From Bradyrhizobium cenepequi (GTDB lineage Bacteria > Pseudomonadota > Alphaproteobacteria > Rhizobiales > Xanthobacteraceae): a stretch of 64,000 nucleotides of DNA. The position numbers and the translations under genes were made by a program. Within the stretch, counting starts at the first letter, position 1; every line of letters starts with the position of its first letter. Shown here piece by piece: positions 24,948-34,398 of this stretch. The notes below the pieces were generated by a model. It was not told the origin of the DNA. It searched no databases and saw only the letters and a program-made list of their open reading frames with translations. The DNA is taken from assembly GCF_020329485.1 (NCBI RefSeq), contig NZ_JAGKJI010000023.1:41575-105574 (forward strand). The letters run 5' to 3'.

Positions 24948-25829
24948 TCACGCACCTTCAAATCGCCGGGAAAGTTCCACGCCGGGCTTCGGCAGCGGCC
25001 CGTCCTCGTTGGTCGCGTGCCGATCAAGCCATTGTTCGGACAAGGCAAGCACGCCGCGATAGATTTCGCCGCAGAGCTTACGCGCCGCACTCCCCGGCCA
25101 GTCCTTCGGCAATAACGCCGTCGGCAGCAGCGGGTCGCGCAGCACTACGCGGCGGTAGTAGTGGATCAGGAGGATGCGGGCGGTGAAAGCGTCGGCGTCG
25201 GTGAGTTCCTCGCCGCGCGCGAGCCAGCCGCGCAACGGCTGGAACGTCCTGATGAATTTCTGATAGGCGTCCGCGGTGCGATCGAGCGGCCAGCTTGCGC
25301 CGAGCAATCGCCGCCCGTTTTCATCTTCGGCCGAAACTTCCAGGCGGATAGCGCCCGAGGCCTCATCGGGGATCGGCGCGCCCGACGGCGCGACCCACAC
25401 ACCCGGCAGCGGACTGCCGAAGCCGGCGTTCTTCAGCGCCTCGCGCGCGGCGTCGCGATCCTCGCCATTGCCGATCAGCAGCAATTCGAAACGACCGGTC
25501 CAGTCTGACGGCGGCGGATCGTAGATGTGCTTGGTCGCGGTGTCGAAGGTCTGCCGCCCCCTCTCATTCAGTCGGTAGAAGCTGTTGCGGCCGACCTTGT
25601 TGCGCTCAAGCCAGCCGTCGGCGGCGAGCCGCGACATCGCGGTTCGCACCACGCCGCCATCGATGTCGAGGAACGCAAAGAAATCCAGGAGCGTGCCGAG
25701 CCACACCGAGCCGCCGCGCGGCACGATGGAGTCGCCGAACACGGTGATGACGATGGAGCCGGTACGCGACGGTTCGCGCTTCAGCTGGTCGATGATGCGG
25801 TCAAGCGGCTGCGGCATGTGTCCACGCAT
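24948..25829 (-). CDS. paaX: Phenylacetate-responsive regulator PaaX
   Basis: 293 residues, PaaX family. The N-terminal winged helix contains RTGSIVITVFGDSIVPRGGSVWL-type sequence followed by VRTAMSRLAADGWLERNKVGRNSFYRL. The central domain and C-terminal LIHYYRRVVLRDPLLPTALLP block are typical. PaaX represses paa operons and is released by phenylacetyl-CoA. It lies immediately upstream of paaA on the same strand. A GTG or ATG a few codons downstream (MPQPL) could be the actual start. Confidence 0.93.
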   Translation of the reverse strand: MRGHMPQPLDRIIDQLKREPSRTGSIVITVFGDSIVPRGGSVWLGTLLDFFAFLDIDGGVVRTAMSRLAADGWLERNKVGRNSFYRLNERGRQTFDTATKHIYDPPPSDWTGRFELLLIGNGEDRDAAREALKNAGFGSPLPGVWVAPSGAPIPDEASGAIRLEVSAEDENGRRLLGASWPLDRTADAYQKFIRTFQPLRGWLARGEELTDADAFTARILLIHYYRRVVLRDPLLPTALLPKDWPGSAARKLCGEIYRGVLALSEQWLDRHATNEDGPLPKPGVELSRRFEGA

Positions 25830-25889
25830 AGCGCGTTTCGCATGAGGGGGACAATGTTGGTTGTAGCGGGCGTGTGGATGCCCGATCAG

Positions 25890-27176
25890 TCACACCAGCC
25901 GCAGCAGGTATTCGACCGTGTACAGGATCAGTCCGGCAAGGCCGCCGATCAGCGAGCCGTTGAAACGGATATATTGCAGGTCCCTGCCGACATTGATTTC
26001 AAGCAGCGAGATCAATTGCTGCATGTCCCAGGCCTTCATCTGGTCCGCGATGAACGTCGAAACCCCGCTCTTCTGCTCGGCGACCACCGTCCGAAGGATC
26101 GCGACCAACCCCTCGTTGATCTCGGCGCGCAGCTCCGCGTCGCCGGCCAGCGCCTCGCCCGCTTCGGCGAACATCCTGGCCAGATACTGCTGCAGCACCT
26201 GCGTCTCCCCCGAGGCGCTGCGCTCGATGAAATCCTTCACGTTCGCCCAGATATTGCGCGCGAGACTTTCGACTTCCGGCCGTGCCAGCAGATCGCGCTT
26301 CAATCGGTTGATGCGATCGGCAAAGGCACGATCGCTGCCGAGCCGCTCGACAAACGACAGCAGCATGCGGTCGAACTCGCCGCGGAACGGATGCTTCGGA
26401 TCGTCACGAACTTCCTCGAAGAATTTGGTCGCGGAAGCGATGATCCGGTTCACGACGAACTTGTCGGCGCGATAGAGCCGCAGCAGCGTCGGCATTTCGG
26501 CGCGGACCTTGTCGCGGATGACCGCCATGGTCTCCTTCGTCGTCAGCGTCTGGTGCAGGACGCGCAGGATGTCGTCGAGCAGGCCCTCGTGCTTGCCCTC
26601 CTGGACAAAGCCGCGCAGCGCGCCGGCGGCAAGCGGCGCCAGATCGATCCCCAGCAGTTGCGCGGTGACGCGGCGGCTGACGAACTTCATCAGCCCCGAA
26701 TTCTCCGTCGCCGAGAATGCCTCCGGCAAAAGACCCAGCACGAAGCGCGCAAGATCGGTCGAGCGCTTGCGGTCGCGCAGCCAGTCGGCGATGAAGGCGC
26801 CGAAATCGATCTCGCGCAGCTTGGCCTCCACCGGCCCCGCTTCGAGGAAGTTCTTCTCGATGAATTCGCCAAGCTTCTCGGCAATGCGGCCCTGATTGCT
26901 CTGGATGATGGCGGTGTGCGGGATCGGCAATCCCAGCGGCCGCTTGAACAAGGCGACGACCGCATACCAGTCGGCGAGCCCGCCGATCGTCGCCGCTTCC
27001 GCAAACGCCGCGATGAAGCCGAAGACGGGATGCACCGGCAACAGCGCTTTCGCGGCAAGGAACAGCACGAACGTCGCAGCGAGTACGCCTGTCGCCAGCC
27101 ACTTCACGCGCCGCAACTCCGCCGCGCGAACCGCGTCGGCGGGAGTGACGAGGGTGAAGGTGGCGGGAAGGGTCAT
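25890..27176 (-). CDS. DUF445 family membrane protein
   Basis: 428 residues, DUF445 (YjiN-like). One hydrophobic segment near residues 27-47 and another at the C-terminus (GSLIGGLAGLILYTVEYLLRLV), with a long helical, charged middle. The GGLADWYAVVALFKRPLGLPIPHTAIIQ motif near the N-terminus is the family signature. Function unknown; some family members are tied to envelope stability. It lies upstream of paaX on the same strand but with no obvious link to it. Confidence 0.88.
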   Translation of the reverse strand: MTLPATFTLVTPADAVRAAELRRVKWLATGVLAATFVLFLAAKALLPVHPVFGFIAAFAEAATIGGLADWYAVVALFKRPLGLPIPHTAIIQSNQGRIAEKLGEFIEKNFLEAGPVEAKLREIDFGAFIADWLRDRKRSTDLARFVLGLLPEAFSATENSGLMKFVSRRVTAQLLGIDLAPLAAGALRGFVQEGKHEGLLDDILRVLHQTLTTKETMAVIRDKVRAEMPTLLRLYRADKFVVNRIIASATKFFEEVRDDPKHPFRGEFDRMLLSFVERLGSDRAFADRINRLKRDLLARPEVESLARNIWANVKDFIERSASGETQVLQQYLARMFAEAGEALAGDAELRAEINEGLVAILRTVVAEQKSGVSTFIADQMKAWDMQQLISLLEINVGRDLQYIRFNGSLIGGLAGLILYTVEYLLRLV

Positions 27177-27229
27177 GGTGGTTCAGCAACGGTTGGTTGG
27201 CTGCGATCATATCGCGCCACACCCACTGT

Positions 27230-27318
27230 CGTCATGCCCGGGCTTGTCCCGGCCATCCACGTCTTGGTGCATGCGGCAAGAAAGCGCGTGGATGCCCGGG
27301 ACAAGCCCGGGCATGACG
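27230..27318. repeat. Palindromic intergenic repeat, family C
   Basis: Nearly perfect inverted repeat with arms GTCATGCCCGGGCTTGTCCC and GGGACAAGCCCGGGCATGAC, inner GGCCATCCACG and CGTGGATGCCC, and a 20-nt loop. A short relative occurs at 58590-58625. It lies just beyond the phasin terminator. Confidence 0.9.
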
Positions 27319-27321
27319 GAG

Positions 27322-27351
27322 CAAAAAAGAAGGCCCGCAACCGGCGGGCCT
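27322..27351 (-). terminator. Rho-independent terminator of phasin gene
   Basis: Perfect 8-bp stem AGGCCCGC / GCGGGCCT (27331-27338 and 27344-27351) with a 5-nt loop. On the minus strand it is followed by TTCTTTTTTGC. It lies 30 nt after the phasin stop codon. This is the clearest intrinsic terminator in the window. Confidence 0.88.
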
Positions 27352-27381
27352 CGGAAAACCAGGTTTGGCAGCCTGACGCGA

Positions 27382-27858
27382 TCAGGCGGTCTTGCCGTAG
27401 ACCTTGGCGAAATTGTCCTGCGTGGACTTCGCACCTTCGGTGACGAGCTGTCCGAGATATTCGGAAGTGGCCTTGGCCCGCGAAACGAGCACTTCGCCGC
27501 GCGCACGAACCAGATCCGACTGGATCTGCACTGCTTCGTTCAGCGACTTGGCGGAAGCCAGCTTGTCGATCCCGTTGAAGAACGCTTCCGCGTCCTGATA
27601 GAACGCCTCCTGGATATTGCGGCTGATCTTGGCGGCCTCGGAAACCGAACCGGCAACGGCGGATTCGATCACGGCGGTCACCTTCTCCGAGCCGGCATGC
27701 AGGTCGGCGGCACGAACCTTGGCGGTCTCGGCCTGCTTCTTCACGAACTCACGGGCGGCTTCCGGTACTTCCAGGTTCTGGAATTTGGTGAAAGCCTCCG
27801 TGACGGGCGCGAAGGCCTGCTTGACGCTATCGAACACGGAATTGGTCTCAGTAGTCAT
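27382..27858 (-). CDS. phaP: Phasin family protein, PHB granule-associated
   Basis: 158 residues, Phasin_2 type: amphipathic, almost all helix, few aromatics, no cysteine. It begins with FDSVKQAFAPVTEAFTKFQNLEVPEAAREFVKKQAE and has the family core AFYQDAEAFFNGIDKLASAKSLNEAVQIQSD. Phasins coat polyhydroxybutyrate granules. The gene is monocistronic with its own terminator, and two PhaR-like sites lie about 90-110 nt upstream. The symbol is at family level; rhizobia usually have several paralogues. Confidence 0.92.
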   Translation of the reverse strand: MTTETNSVFDSVKQAFAPVTEAFTKFQNLEVPEAAREFVKKQAETAKVRAADLHAGSEKVTAVIESAVAGSVSEAAKISRNIQEAFYQDAEAFFNGIDKLASAKSLNEAVQIQSDLVRARGEVLVSRAKATSEYLGQLVTEGAKSTQDNFAKVYGKTA

Positions 27859-27938
27859 AGGGTCTCTCCATCCTCGGTTAGAGCTATGGGCTCACCCCGT
27901 CCAGATCTGGCCCAGGGCGCCACCCTTATGCCATAGTT

Positions 27939-27957
27939 AATGGTGCAGTGCACCATT
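27939..27957. promoter_or_regulatory. Candidate PhaR operator upstream of phasin gene
   Basis: Perfect 9-bp inverted repeat AATGGTGCA-G-TGCACCATT. It contains TGCAGTGCACCA (27944-27955), which matches the PhaR consensus TGCRNYGCASMA that I recall for Bradyrhizobium. PhaR represses phasin genes until granules form. The centre is about 90 nt upstream of the phasin start. Confidence 0.6.
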
Positions 27958-27959
27958 CG

Positions 27960-27971
27960 TGTTGCGATGCA
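27960..27971 (-). promoter_or_regulatory. Second PhaR-like site
   Basis: On the minus strand this reads TGCATCGCAACA, 11 of 12 positions of TGCRNYGCASMA. It lies next to the perfect palindrome, so the pair may bind PhaR cooperatively. Confidence 0.45.
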
Positions 27972-28126
27972 ATATCACAAATCCGTGAACAACCGTCAGA
28001 TTAGGCGATTTGCCCGTCCGGCCGGCGGCAGGCTGGTCAAGCTTGCGGCAGACCGCGCAGGCGGCGTTCAGCGCCGCGACAAAGCATGGCATAGAGAGCT
28101 TGACCGAACATACGCCGAGAAAGCCC

Positions 28127-29047
<921 letters not shown>

Positions 29048-29060
29048 CAAGCCGCACGCA

Positions 29061-30053
29061 TCAGCCAAACCGCCTTCTACGCCATTCGATCAGCTTGGCG
29101 CTGACTTCTTCCGGCTTTTCCTGCTGCGTCCAATGGCCGCTGTCCCTGACCAGGTATTTCTCGAGGTCGGGAATGAGCTTGTCCATGCCATCGGCCGAGG
29201 ACGGCGGCAGCACTGCATCGTTCTCGGCCATGATCATCAGCGACGGCACCCGCACGGTGTGATCTAGCCCTTCGGAGCGTTGCCAATTGCGCGACATGTT
29301 GCGGTACCAATTGATGCCGCCGGTGAAGCCGGTCCTGGTGAAGGCATCGACGAACACCTGCTTCTCTTCCGCCGACAGGATCGGCGCGCGCGGATCGTGC
29401 CTGGCGTCGTAGTTGGCGATCATCTGCGGGAAAGCCAGGTTGAGCCGCGGCGATGCGCCGACGCCGGCCACGACCTCTTCCGCGGGAGCGTCGGGCCGCC
29501 GCGCCGGCTTGCGCATGAAGGCATCAAAGGTCTGCTCGACCCGGCTGCCAAAGATCTTGTCCGGCTCGTGCGCGGGGTCCTGGAACTGGACGATATACAT
29601 GTGCTCGCCGAACCGCTTGCGCAAAAGCTCGATCGGATCGGCCCAAGCGCGGTTGGTATGCGGAGTATTGATGCCGACCACACCGGCGACACGGTCTGGA
29701 TGCCGAAGCGGCATCTGCCAGACGACGAAGCCGCCCCAGTCATGGCCGACGAAAATGGCCTTCTCGATTCCGAGATGATCGAGCAGGCCGACGAGATCGG
29801 CGGTCAGATGCTCGATGTCATAGGCGTCCACCGGTTCCGGCCGGTCGGTCGCGCCATAGCCGCGCTGGTCCGGCGCGATCACGCGAATGCCGGCTTCGCT
29901 CAGCGCCCTGATCTGGTGGCGCCAGGAGAAGGCGAGCTCCGGCCAGCCGTGGCACAGCACCATCGGCGGCTTGTCGGTCTTGGGTCCGGCTTCGTAGAAG
30001 CCCATGCGGATGCCGTTGGTCTGGGTGAACTGCAGCGGAGGCATTTCCATCAT
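29061..30053 (-). CDS. Epoxide hydrolase-type alpha/beta hydrolase
   Basis: 330 residues. The epoxide-hydrolase pattern is present: HGWPELAFSW (oxyanion HGxP), the nucleophile Asp105 in GHDWGG, cap-domain tyrosines, and the terminal histidine in DSGHWTQQEKPEEV. An aspartate at the elbow supports epoxide or haloalkane hydrolysis over esterase activity. A GTG/ATG cluster at the start (MMEMP) leaves the first residue uncertain. It is followed 11 nt upstream (transcription order) by the lipase-like gene. Confidence 0.88.
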   Translation of the reverse strand: MMEMPPLQFTQTNGIRMGFYEAGPKTDKPPMVLCHGWPELAFSWRHQIRALSEAGIRVIAPDQRGYGATDRPEPVDAYDIEHLTADLVGLLDHLGIEKAIFVGHDWGGFVVWQMPLRHPDRVAGVVGINTPHTNRAWADPIELLRKRFGEHMYIVQFQDPAHEPDKIFGSRVEQTFDAFMRKPARRPDAPAEEVVAGVGASPRLNLAFPQMIANYDARHDPRAPILSAEEKQVFVDAFTRTGFTGGINWYRNMSRNWQRSEGLDHTVRVPSLMIMAENDAVLPPSSADGMDKLIPDLEKYLVRDSGHWTQQEKPEEVSAKLIEWRRRRFG

Positions 30054-30064
30054 TGCGACGATCC

Positions 30065-30853
30065 TTATTCCGTGCGTGGATAAGCAATGGCAAAGGGGCC
30101 GGACCGGTCAAAATGACTGAACTCGCCCTCCCGCTGCGCCAGCCGGTCGGCCACCGCCCAGAGCGCCGCGGGATTGACACTGAGCCCGATATGGCTTGCG
30201 AGCAGCACCTCGATATTTTCGGCCGTCGCCGATGGGCGCAGCACGCTGGTGCGCCAGTTCACGATGCCGTCGGCGCGCGAGTAGATCGAGGTGGTCGGCA
30301 CCGGCATGTCGCCTGCGATCGCCTGACGGAGCTCGGGAATGTCGTCGACACCCTCGCCTGTCAGCGCCTCGTACAGCCGCGTCGCGTTGGTGGCGCGGAT
30401 ATCGCCCGCAAACGGGCTGCCAAGCGTGATGACGGAGCGCACCGTCTCCGGCGCGTGCAGCCCCAGATCGCGTGCGTAGACGCCGCCGAGACTCCATCCG
30501 ACGATGCTCACCTTGCGTCCGGTAGTGTCGCTGATCCGCCGCAACAGATCGCGCAACGACGCGCGCATCCGGCTGAGGCCGCCGACATTGCGGCCCAGGC
30601 TCCAGGCATAAGTGTCATAGCCGAGCGCTTTCAGGTACCGCCGCATCGGCGCCATCGACAAATCGCTCGCCAGGAACCCCGGCAGCGTCAGCACCGGATG
30701 GCCGTCCCCCTTCGGTGCGCGCATCAAAAGCGGCAGCAGCAGGAGGCTCGAATTGAACTCGAGCAGACCCCTGCCCTCGGCCAGCATCAGACAGACGTTC
30801 GGTGGACGCAGCCGGCGTTCGCTCTCCTCACGGCTGCCATCCACCGTCGCCAT
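30065..30853 (-). CDS. Lipase/esterase-like alpha/beta hydrolase
   Basis: 262 residues. The N-terminal half has LTLPGFLASDLSMAPMRRYL and the nucleophile elbow GWSLGGVYARDL; the C-terminal half contains HIGLSVNP with a probable catalytic histidine. It resembles the PGAP1/triacylglycerol-lipase-like hydrolases. The start lies directly after the stop of the DUF6489 gene, so the two are co-translated. Substrate unknown. Confidence 0.85.
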   Translation of the reverse strand: MATVDGSREESERRLRPPNVCLMLAEGRGLLEFNSSLLLLPLLMRAPKGDGHPVLTLPGFLASDLSMAPMRRYLKALGYDTYAWSLGRNVGGLSRMRASLRDLLRRISDTTGRKVSIVGWSLGGVYARDLGLHAPETVRSVITLGSPFAGDIRATNATRLYEALTGEGVDDIPELRQAIAGDMPVPTTSIYSRADGIVNWRTSVLRPSATAENIEVLLASHIGLSVNPAALWAVADRLAQREGEFSHFDRSGPFAIAYPRTE

Positions 30854-31102
30854 CTATTTCCTGTCCCTCTTCTGGGAGCCGCCGAGGCCAGCCATCGCCA
30901 CGAACATATCCTGGAAGCGCTCGGCCAGTTTGGGATCGAGCCAGTTCTGCATCAGCGCCTCCGGCGAGATCTTCTCGATGTTCTGTGTCATCTGCTGCTG
31001 AAGCTTGTCCATGACCGCCGTCTGCATCGGCGCAACATCCGGCAGGCCAAAGAACTGCCGGGCTTCGAGCGGTGTGCAATCTATTTCGATATTGACCTTC
31101 AT
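30854..31102 (-). CDS. DUF6489 family small protein
   Basis: 82 residues, full length. It begins MKVNIEIDCTPLEARQFFGLPDV and continues as one helical segment rich in Met and Gln, with SPEALMQNWL and FQDMFVAMAG. The family is conserved in Rhizobiales, commonly near phasin or PHB-related genes; its role is unknown. It is the first gene of a DUF6489 - hydrolase - epoxide hydrolase unit. Confidence 0.85.
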   Translation of the reverse strand: MKVNIEIDCTPLEARQFFGLPDVAPMQTAVMDKLQQQMTQNIEKISPEALMQNWLDPKLAERFQDMFVAMAGLGGSQKRDRK

Positions 31103-31244
31103 GACCGCTCCTCAATGCAGTTGACGTAAGAGCATAATCCGGAAATTCGATTCTTCGAGGATCGTGCTGCGGAGCAGTATCACCGCCAGAGGGCAAGCAA
31201 GGCAAGCGGCACGATGACGGCTGACGGCGCATCGCGTGGCAGGG

Positions 31245-32498
31245 TCAACCAAAGCGCTCCACCGCGAACAGCTTCGCATCCGCAAACGGCGTCTCGCCGG
31301 TCATCATCTCCGCAAGCAGCCGGCCGCTGACGGGCCCGAGCGTCAGCCCATGGTGCTGATGGCCAAAATCGAACCAGAGTCCCGGGTGGCGCGGCGCCCT
31401 CCCGATCACCGGCAGCATGTCGGGCAGGCACGGCCGCGCGCCCTTCCAGGGCTTTGCTTCCACCGGATCGCCGAGCGGAAACAGGTTGCGCGCCCGCGAC
31501 ACCGCCCGCTCGACCTGGACTGGGGACGCCGGCGCATCGCGATGGGCGAACTCGACGCCGGTGGTCAGACGGATGCCGCGGTTCATCGGCGCGAGACAAT
31601 AACCGAGATCGGAATCGAGCACGGGATGGTTGAGCACGGCATTGCCGGCCGGCTTCAGGTGCAAATGATAGCCGCGCTTGACCTGAAGCGGGATCGAATA
31701 GCCGAGCGGGCCGAACACCTGGTCGGACCACGGGCCCATCGCGACCACCACCTCGCGGGCGGTCACGGTGCCCTCGCCGATTGCCACGCGCCATCGTCCG
31801 CCGGACTGTTCGAGCGTACGGGCATCGCCAACAAAGAAGCGGCCGCCCCTGCGGCCGAACAGCGCGGCATACGCCTTTGCCAGCCCGCCGGGATCGGCGA
31901 CCGAGCCCGGCGCCGGCGAATATACCGCGCCAGCGAAGTCGCCCGACAGGTTCGGCTCACGCGTGGCGATGCCCTGGGCATCGAGGACCTGGTTTGTGAC
32001 GCCATATTGCTTCGCACGCTCGGTATCGCGTACGGCCTTGGCGAAGCTCGCTTTGCCACGATAGAGCTTGATCCAGCCGGTCTTGCGCAGCAATTCCGGA
32101 ACGCCGGCTTCCGCAATCAGCGCCTCATGCTCAATCAGGCTCTGGCGGATCAGCGGCATCTCCGCGAGTGCGCTGCGCAATGCACCCTCCGGCGAGGAGG
32201 CGAGATAATAGCGCGCGAGCCAGGGCAGGAAGATCGGCAGGTCGGCGAGACGGTAGCGCACCTGCGGCGCGCGGTTCAGCGCATAGCGGAGGAGCTCGCC
32301 GAAGTCCCGCGGGAACATGTAAGGAAAAACCGAGGCGCATTCGATGATGCCGGCATTGCCGTAGCTCGTTTCCTCGCCGGCGGCATCGTGCCGGTCGATG
32401 AGGACGACGTCGCGGCCTCGTTTTTGTAGATGCAGGGCGGCACCGACACCGACCATGCCCGCCCCCAGGACAACGACGTCGGCCCTCAGTTCCGCCAT
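31245..32498 (-). CDS. FAD-dependent D-amino-acid dehydrogenase-like oxidoreductase (DAO family)
   Basis: 417 residues from the ATG at 32498, preceded by GGAG. The FAD-binding motif VVVLGAGMVGVGAALHLQKRG starts near residue 8, and the DAO family ending LWFDFGHQHHGLTLGPVSGRLLAEM is present. It is close to DadA in length and layout and would oxidise an amino acid or secondary amine to an imine. It is divergent from the peptide importer, with 199 nt between them, which suggests a shared promoter region and function. Confidence 0.88.
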   Translation of the reverse strand: MAELRADVVVLGAGMVGVGAALHLQKRGRDVVLIDRHDAAGEETSYGNAGIIECASVFPYMFPRDFGELLRYALNRAPQVRYRLADLPIFLPWLARYYLASSPEGALRSALAEMPLIRQSLIEHEALIAEAGVPELLRKTGWIKLYRGKASFAKAVRDTERAKQYGVTNQVLDAQGIATREPNLSGDFAGAVYSPAPGSVADPGGLAKAYAALFGRRGGRFFVGDARTLEQSGGRWRVAIGEGTVTAREVVVAMGPWSDQVFGPLGYSIPLQVKRGYHLHLKPAGNAVLNHPVLDSDLGYCLAPMNRGIRLTTGVEFAHRDAPASPVQVERAVSRARNLFPLGDPVEAKPWKGARPCLPDMLPVIGRAPRHPGLWFDFGHQHHGLTLGPVSGRLLAEMMTGETPFADAKLFAVERFG

Positions 32499-32697
32499 CC
32501 TCACTCCGAAAGTTCAATGTCACGCGCACGGCCAACCGCCAGCGGGGGTCAAGCTAATCATTGCGGCACGGCTGCGTAAACTGATCTCACCTTCTACGGG
32601 AAATCGCGCTTGCGCACCCGGTAAACTTTGGCAACATTGGCATGCAATATCCTACCAACAGCGCGCATCGCGGGACCAAGACGGGGAACAGGTTCAA

Positions 32698-34293
32698 ATG
32701 TCGGTACGTCACCATCTGCTTGCGGCAATAAGTCTTGCCATCGTCGCGACGACACCCGTTTCGGCCCAGACGCTGCGCTACGCCAATCAGGGCGAGCTCA
32801 AGTCGCTGGATCCGTATACGCTGAAGGAAACCACGACCATTGCCCATCACGGCCATGTCTATGAGGGCCTCGTCGCGCGCGACAAGGAACTGAAGATCGT
32901 CCCGGCGCTTGCGGAAAGCTGGGAGACGTTGAGTCCGACCAAGTGGCGTTTCCATCTACGCAAGGGCGTAAAATTCCACAATGGCGACCCCTTCACCGCG
33001 GACGACGTGCTGTTCTCCGCCGAGCGCGTCCGCGCCAAGGGCTCGAACTTTCTCAGCAATGTTCCGGCCGACGCCAAGTTTTCCAAGGTCGACGACTACA
33101 CCGTAGACGTGACGCTGGATTCGCCCAATCCCATCCTCACCTCGCAGTGGGACGGCTGGTACATCATGGACAAGAAGTGGTGCGAGGAGAACAACTCGAT
33201 CGCTCCCACGCCGGCGGCCGCGACGACGCCGAGCTTTGCCTCGTTGCACGAGAACGGCACCGGGCCCTTCATGATCGAGAGCCATCAGCCCGGCGTGAAG
33301 ACGGTGTTCAAAGCGAACCCGAACTGGTGGCGCAAGCCCGAGCATAATCTCAAGGAGATCATCTTCACACCGATCGGCTCCGACGCAACGCGCGTCGCCG
33401 CGCTGCTCTCAGGCGAGGTCGACGTGATCGAACCGGTTCCGATTCAGGACATCCAGCGCGTCAATTCGAGCGGCAACGCCTCCGTCATGACCGGGCCGGA
33501 AATCCGCACCATCTTCCTCGGTATGGATATGGCGCGCGACGAGCTCCTGTATTCGAACATCAAGGGCAAGAATCCGTTCAAGGACATCCGCGTCCGCGAA
33601 GCCTTCTACAAGACGATCGACGTCGAGCTGATCAAGAACCGCGTGATGCGCGGGCTGTCGACCCCCTCGGCGCTTATGATCGCGCCCCAGCTCTACCCGC
33701 TGTTCAAGGACTTCAGGCGGCCGAAGCTCGACCCCGACGGCGCCAAGAAGCTCCTCGCAGACGCCGGCTATCCCGACGGCTTCGAACTGACCATGGACTG
33801 CCCCAATGATCGCTACGTCAACGACGCCGCGATCTGCCAGGCGGTGGTCGGCATGCTCGCCCGCATCGGCGTCAAGGTGAATCTCCTTGCGCAGCCGAAA
33901 GCGCAGTACTTCGCCAAGGTCTTGAAGCCCGGCGGCTACCAGACCTCGTTCTTCCTGCTCGGCTGGACACCCGCTTCCTCCGATTCCCACAACGTGCTGC
34001 ACGATATCCTGGGCTGCCGCGACGATCCCAAGGATTCAACCCGCGGCGAAGCCAGTCTCGGCGGCTACTGCAACAAGGAAGTTGATGCGCTTACCGACAA
34101 GGTGCTGGTCGAAACCGACACGGCCAAGCGCGACCAGCTGATCAAGCAGGCCTACGAAATCGTCATCAAGGATTACGGCTACATCCCGCTGCACCAGCAG
34201 GGGTTGGCATGGGGCGTGTCGAAAAAAGTGAAATTGACCCAGCGCGCGGACAACCAGGTCCTGCTGTACTGGGCGACCAAGCAGGAAGACTGA
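32698..34293 (+). CDS. Peptide ABC transporter substrate-binding protein (DppA/GsiB type)
   Basis: 531 residues. Sec signal MSVRHHLLAAISLAIVATTPVSAQ cleaved near residue 24. SBP_bac_5 family: RYANQGELKSLDPY, HVYEGLVARD, WRFHLRKGVKFHNGDPFTADDV are diagnostic. Periplasmic receptor for oligopeptides or related ligands. The start was moved from a longer frame to the ATG with GGGGAACAGG upstream. First gene of a five-gene importer operon. Confidence 0.93.
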   Translation: MSVRHHLLAAISLAIVATTPVSAQTLRYANQGELKSLDPYTLKETTTIAHHGHVYEGLVARDKELKIVPALAESWETLSPTKWRFHLRKGVKFHNGDPFTADDVLFSAERVRAKGSNFLSNVPADAKFSKVDDYTVDVTLDSPNPILTSQWDGWYIMDKKWCEENNSIAPTPAAATTPSFASLHENGTGPFMIESHQPGVKTVFKANPNWWRKPEHNLKEIIFTPIGSDATRVAALLSGEVDVIEPVPIQDIQRVNSSGNASVMTGPEIRTIFLGMDMARDELLYSNIKGKNPFKDIRVREAFYKTIDVELIKNRVMRGLSTPSALMIAPQLYPLFKDFRRPKLDPDGAKKLLADAGYPDGFELTMDCPNDRYVNDAAICQAVVGMLARIGVKVNLLAQPKAQYFAKVLKPGGYQTSFFLLGWTPASSDSHNVLHDILGCRDDPKDSTRGEASLGGYCNKEVDALTDKVLVETDTAKRDQLIKQAYEIVIKDYGYIPLHQQGLAWGVSKKVKLTQRADNQVLLYWATKQED

Positions 34294-34312
34294 GTGTCTT
34301 CGCCGATTTGGC

Positions 34313-34338
34313 GTCCCGGAAGCGGTCGTCTCCGGGAC
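34313..34338. repeat. Hairpin between binding-protein and permease genes
   Basis: Inverted repeat GTCCCGGA-N10-TCCGGGAC with perfect 8-bp arms. It follows the substrate-binding-protein stop codon by 20 nt and has no T-run, so it is more likely a 3'-end stabiliser or attenuator than a full terminator. The 105-nt gap holds nothing else apparent except the permease ribosome-binding site. Confidence 0.65.
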
Positions 34339-34398
34339 CTCTCGTTTCCGGCTCGCGCAACGCTGCGCGCCGTGTCTGAAAAGAAGTGAAAGGTAGAG

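Noticed and set aside
25527..27443. 638-residue plus-strand ORF
   Set aside because: It is antisense to paaX and the DUF445 gene, which both have clear family motifs. The translated sequence is Arg/His/Gln-rich and unlike any protein family.
32620..32660. Possible sigma-54 promoter before the peptide importer
   Set aside because: TTGGCA-type elements are present but the GG to GC distance is 8 nt, not the 10 nt required.
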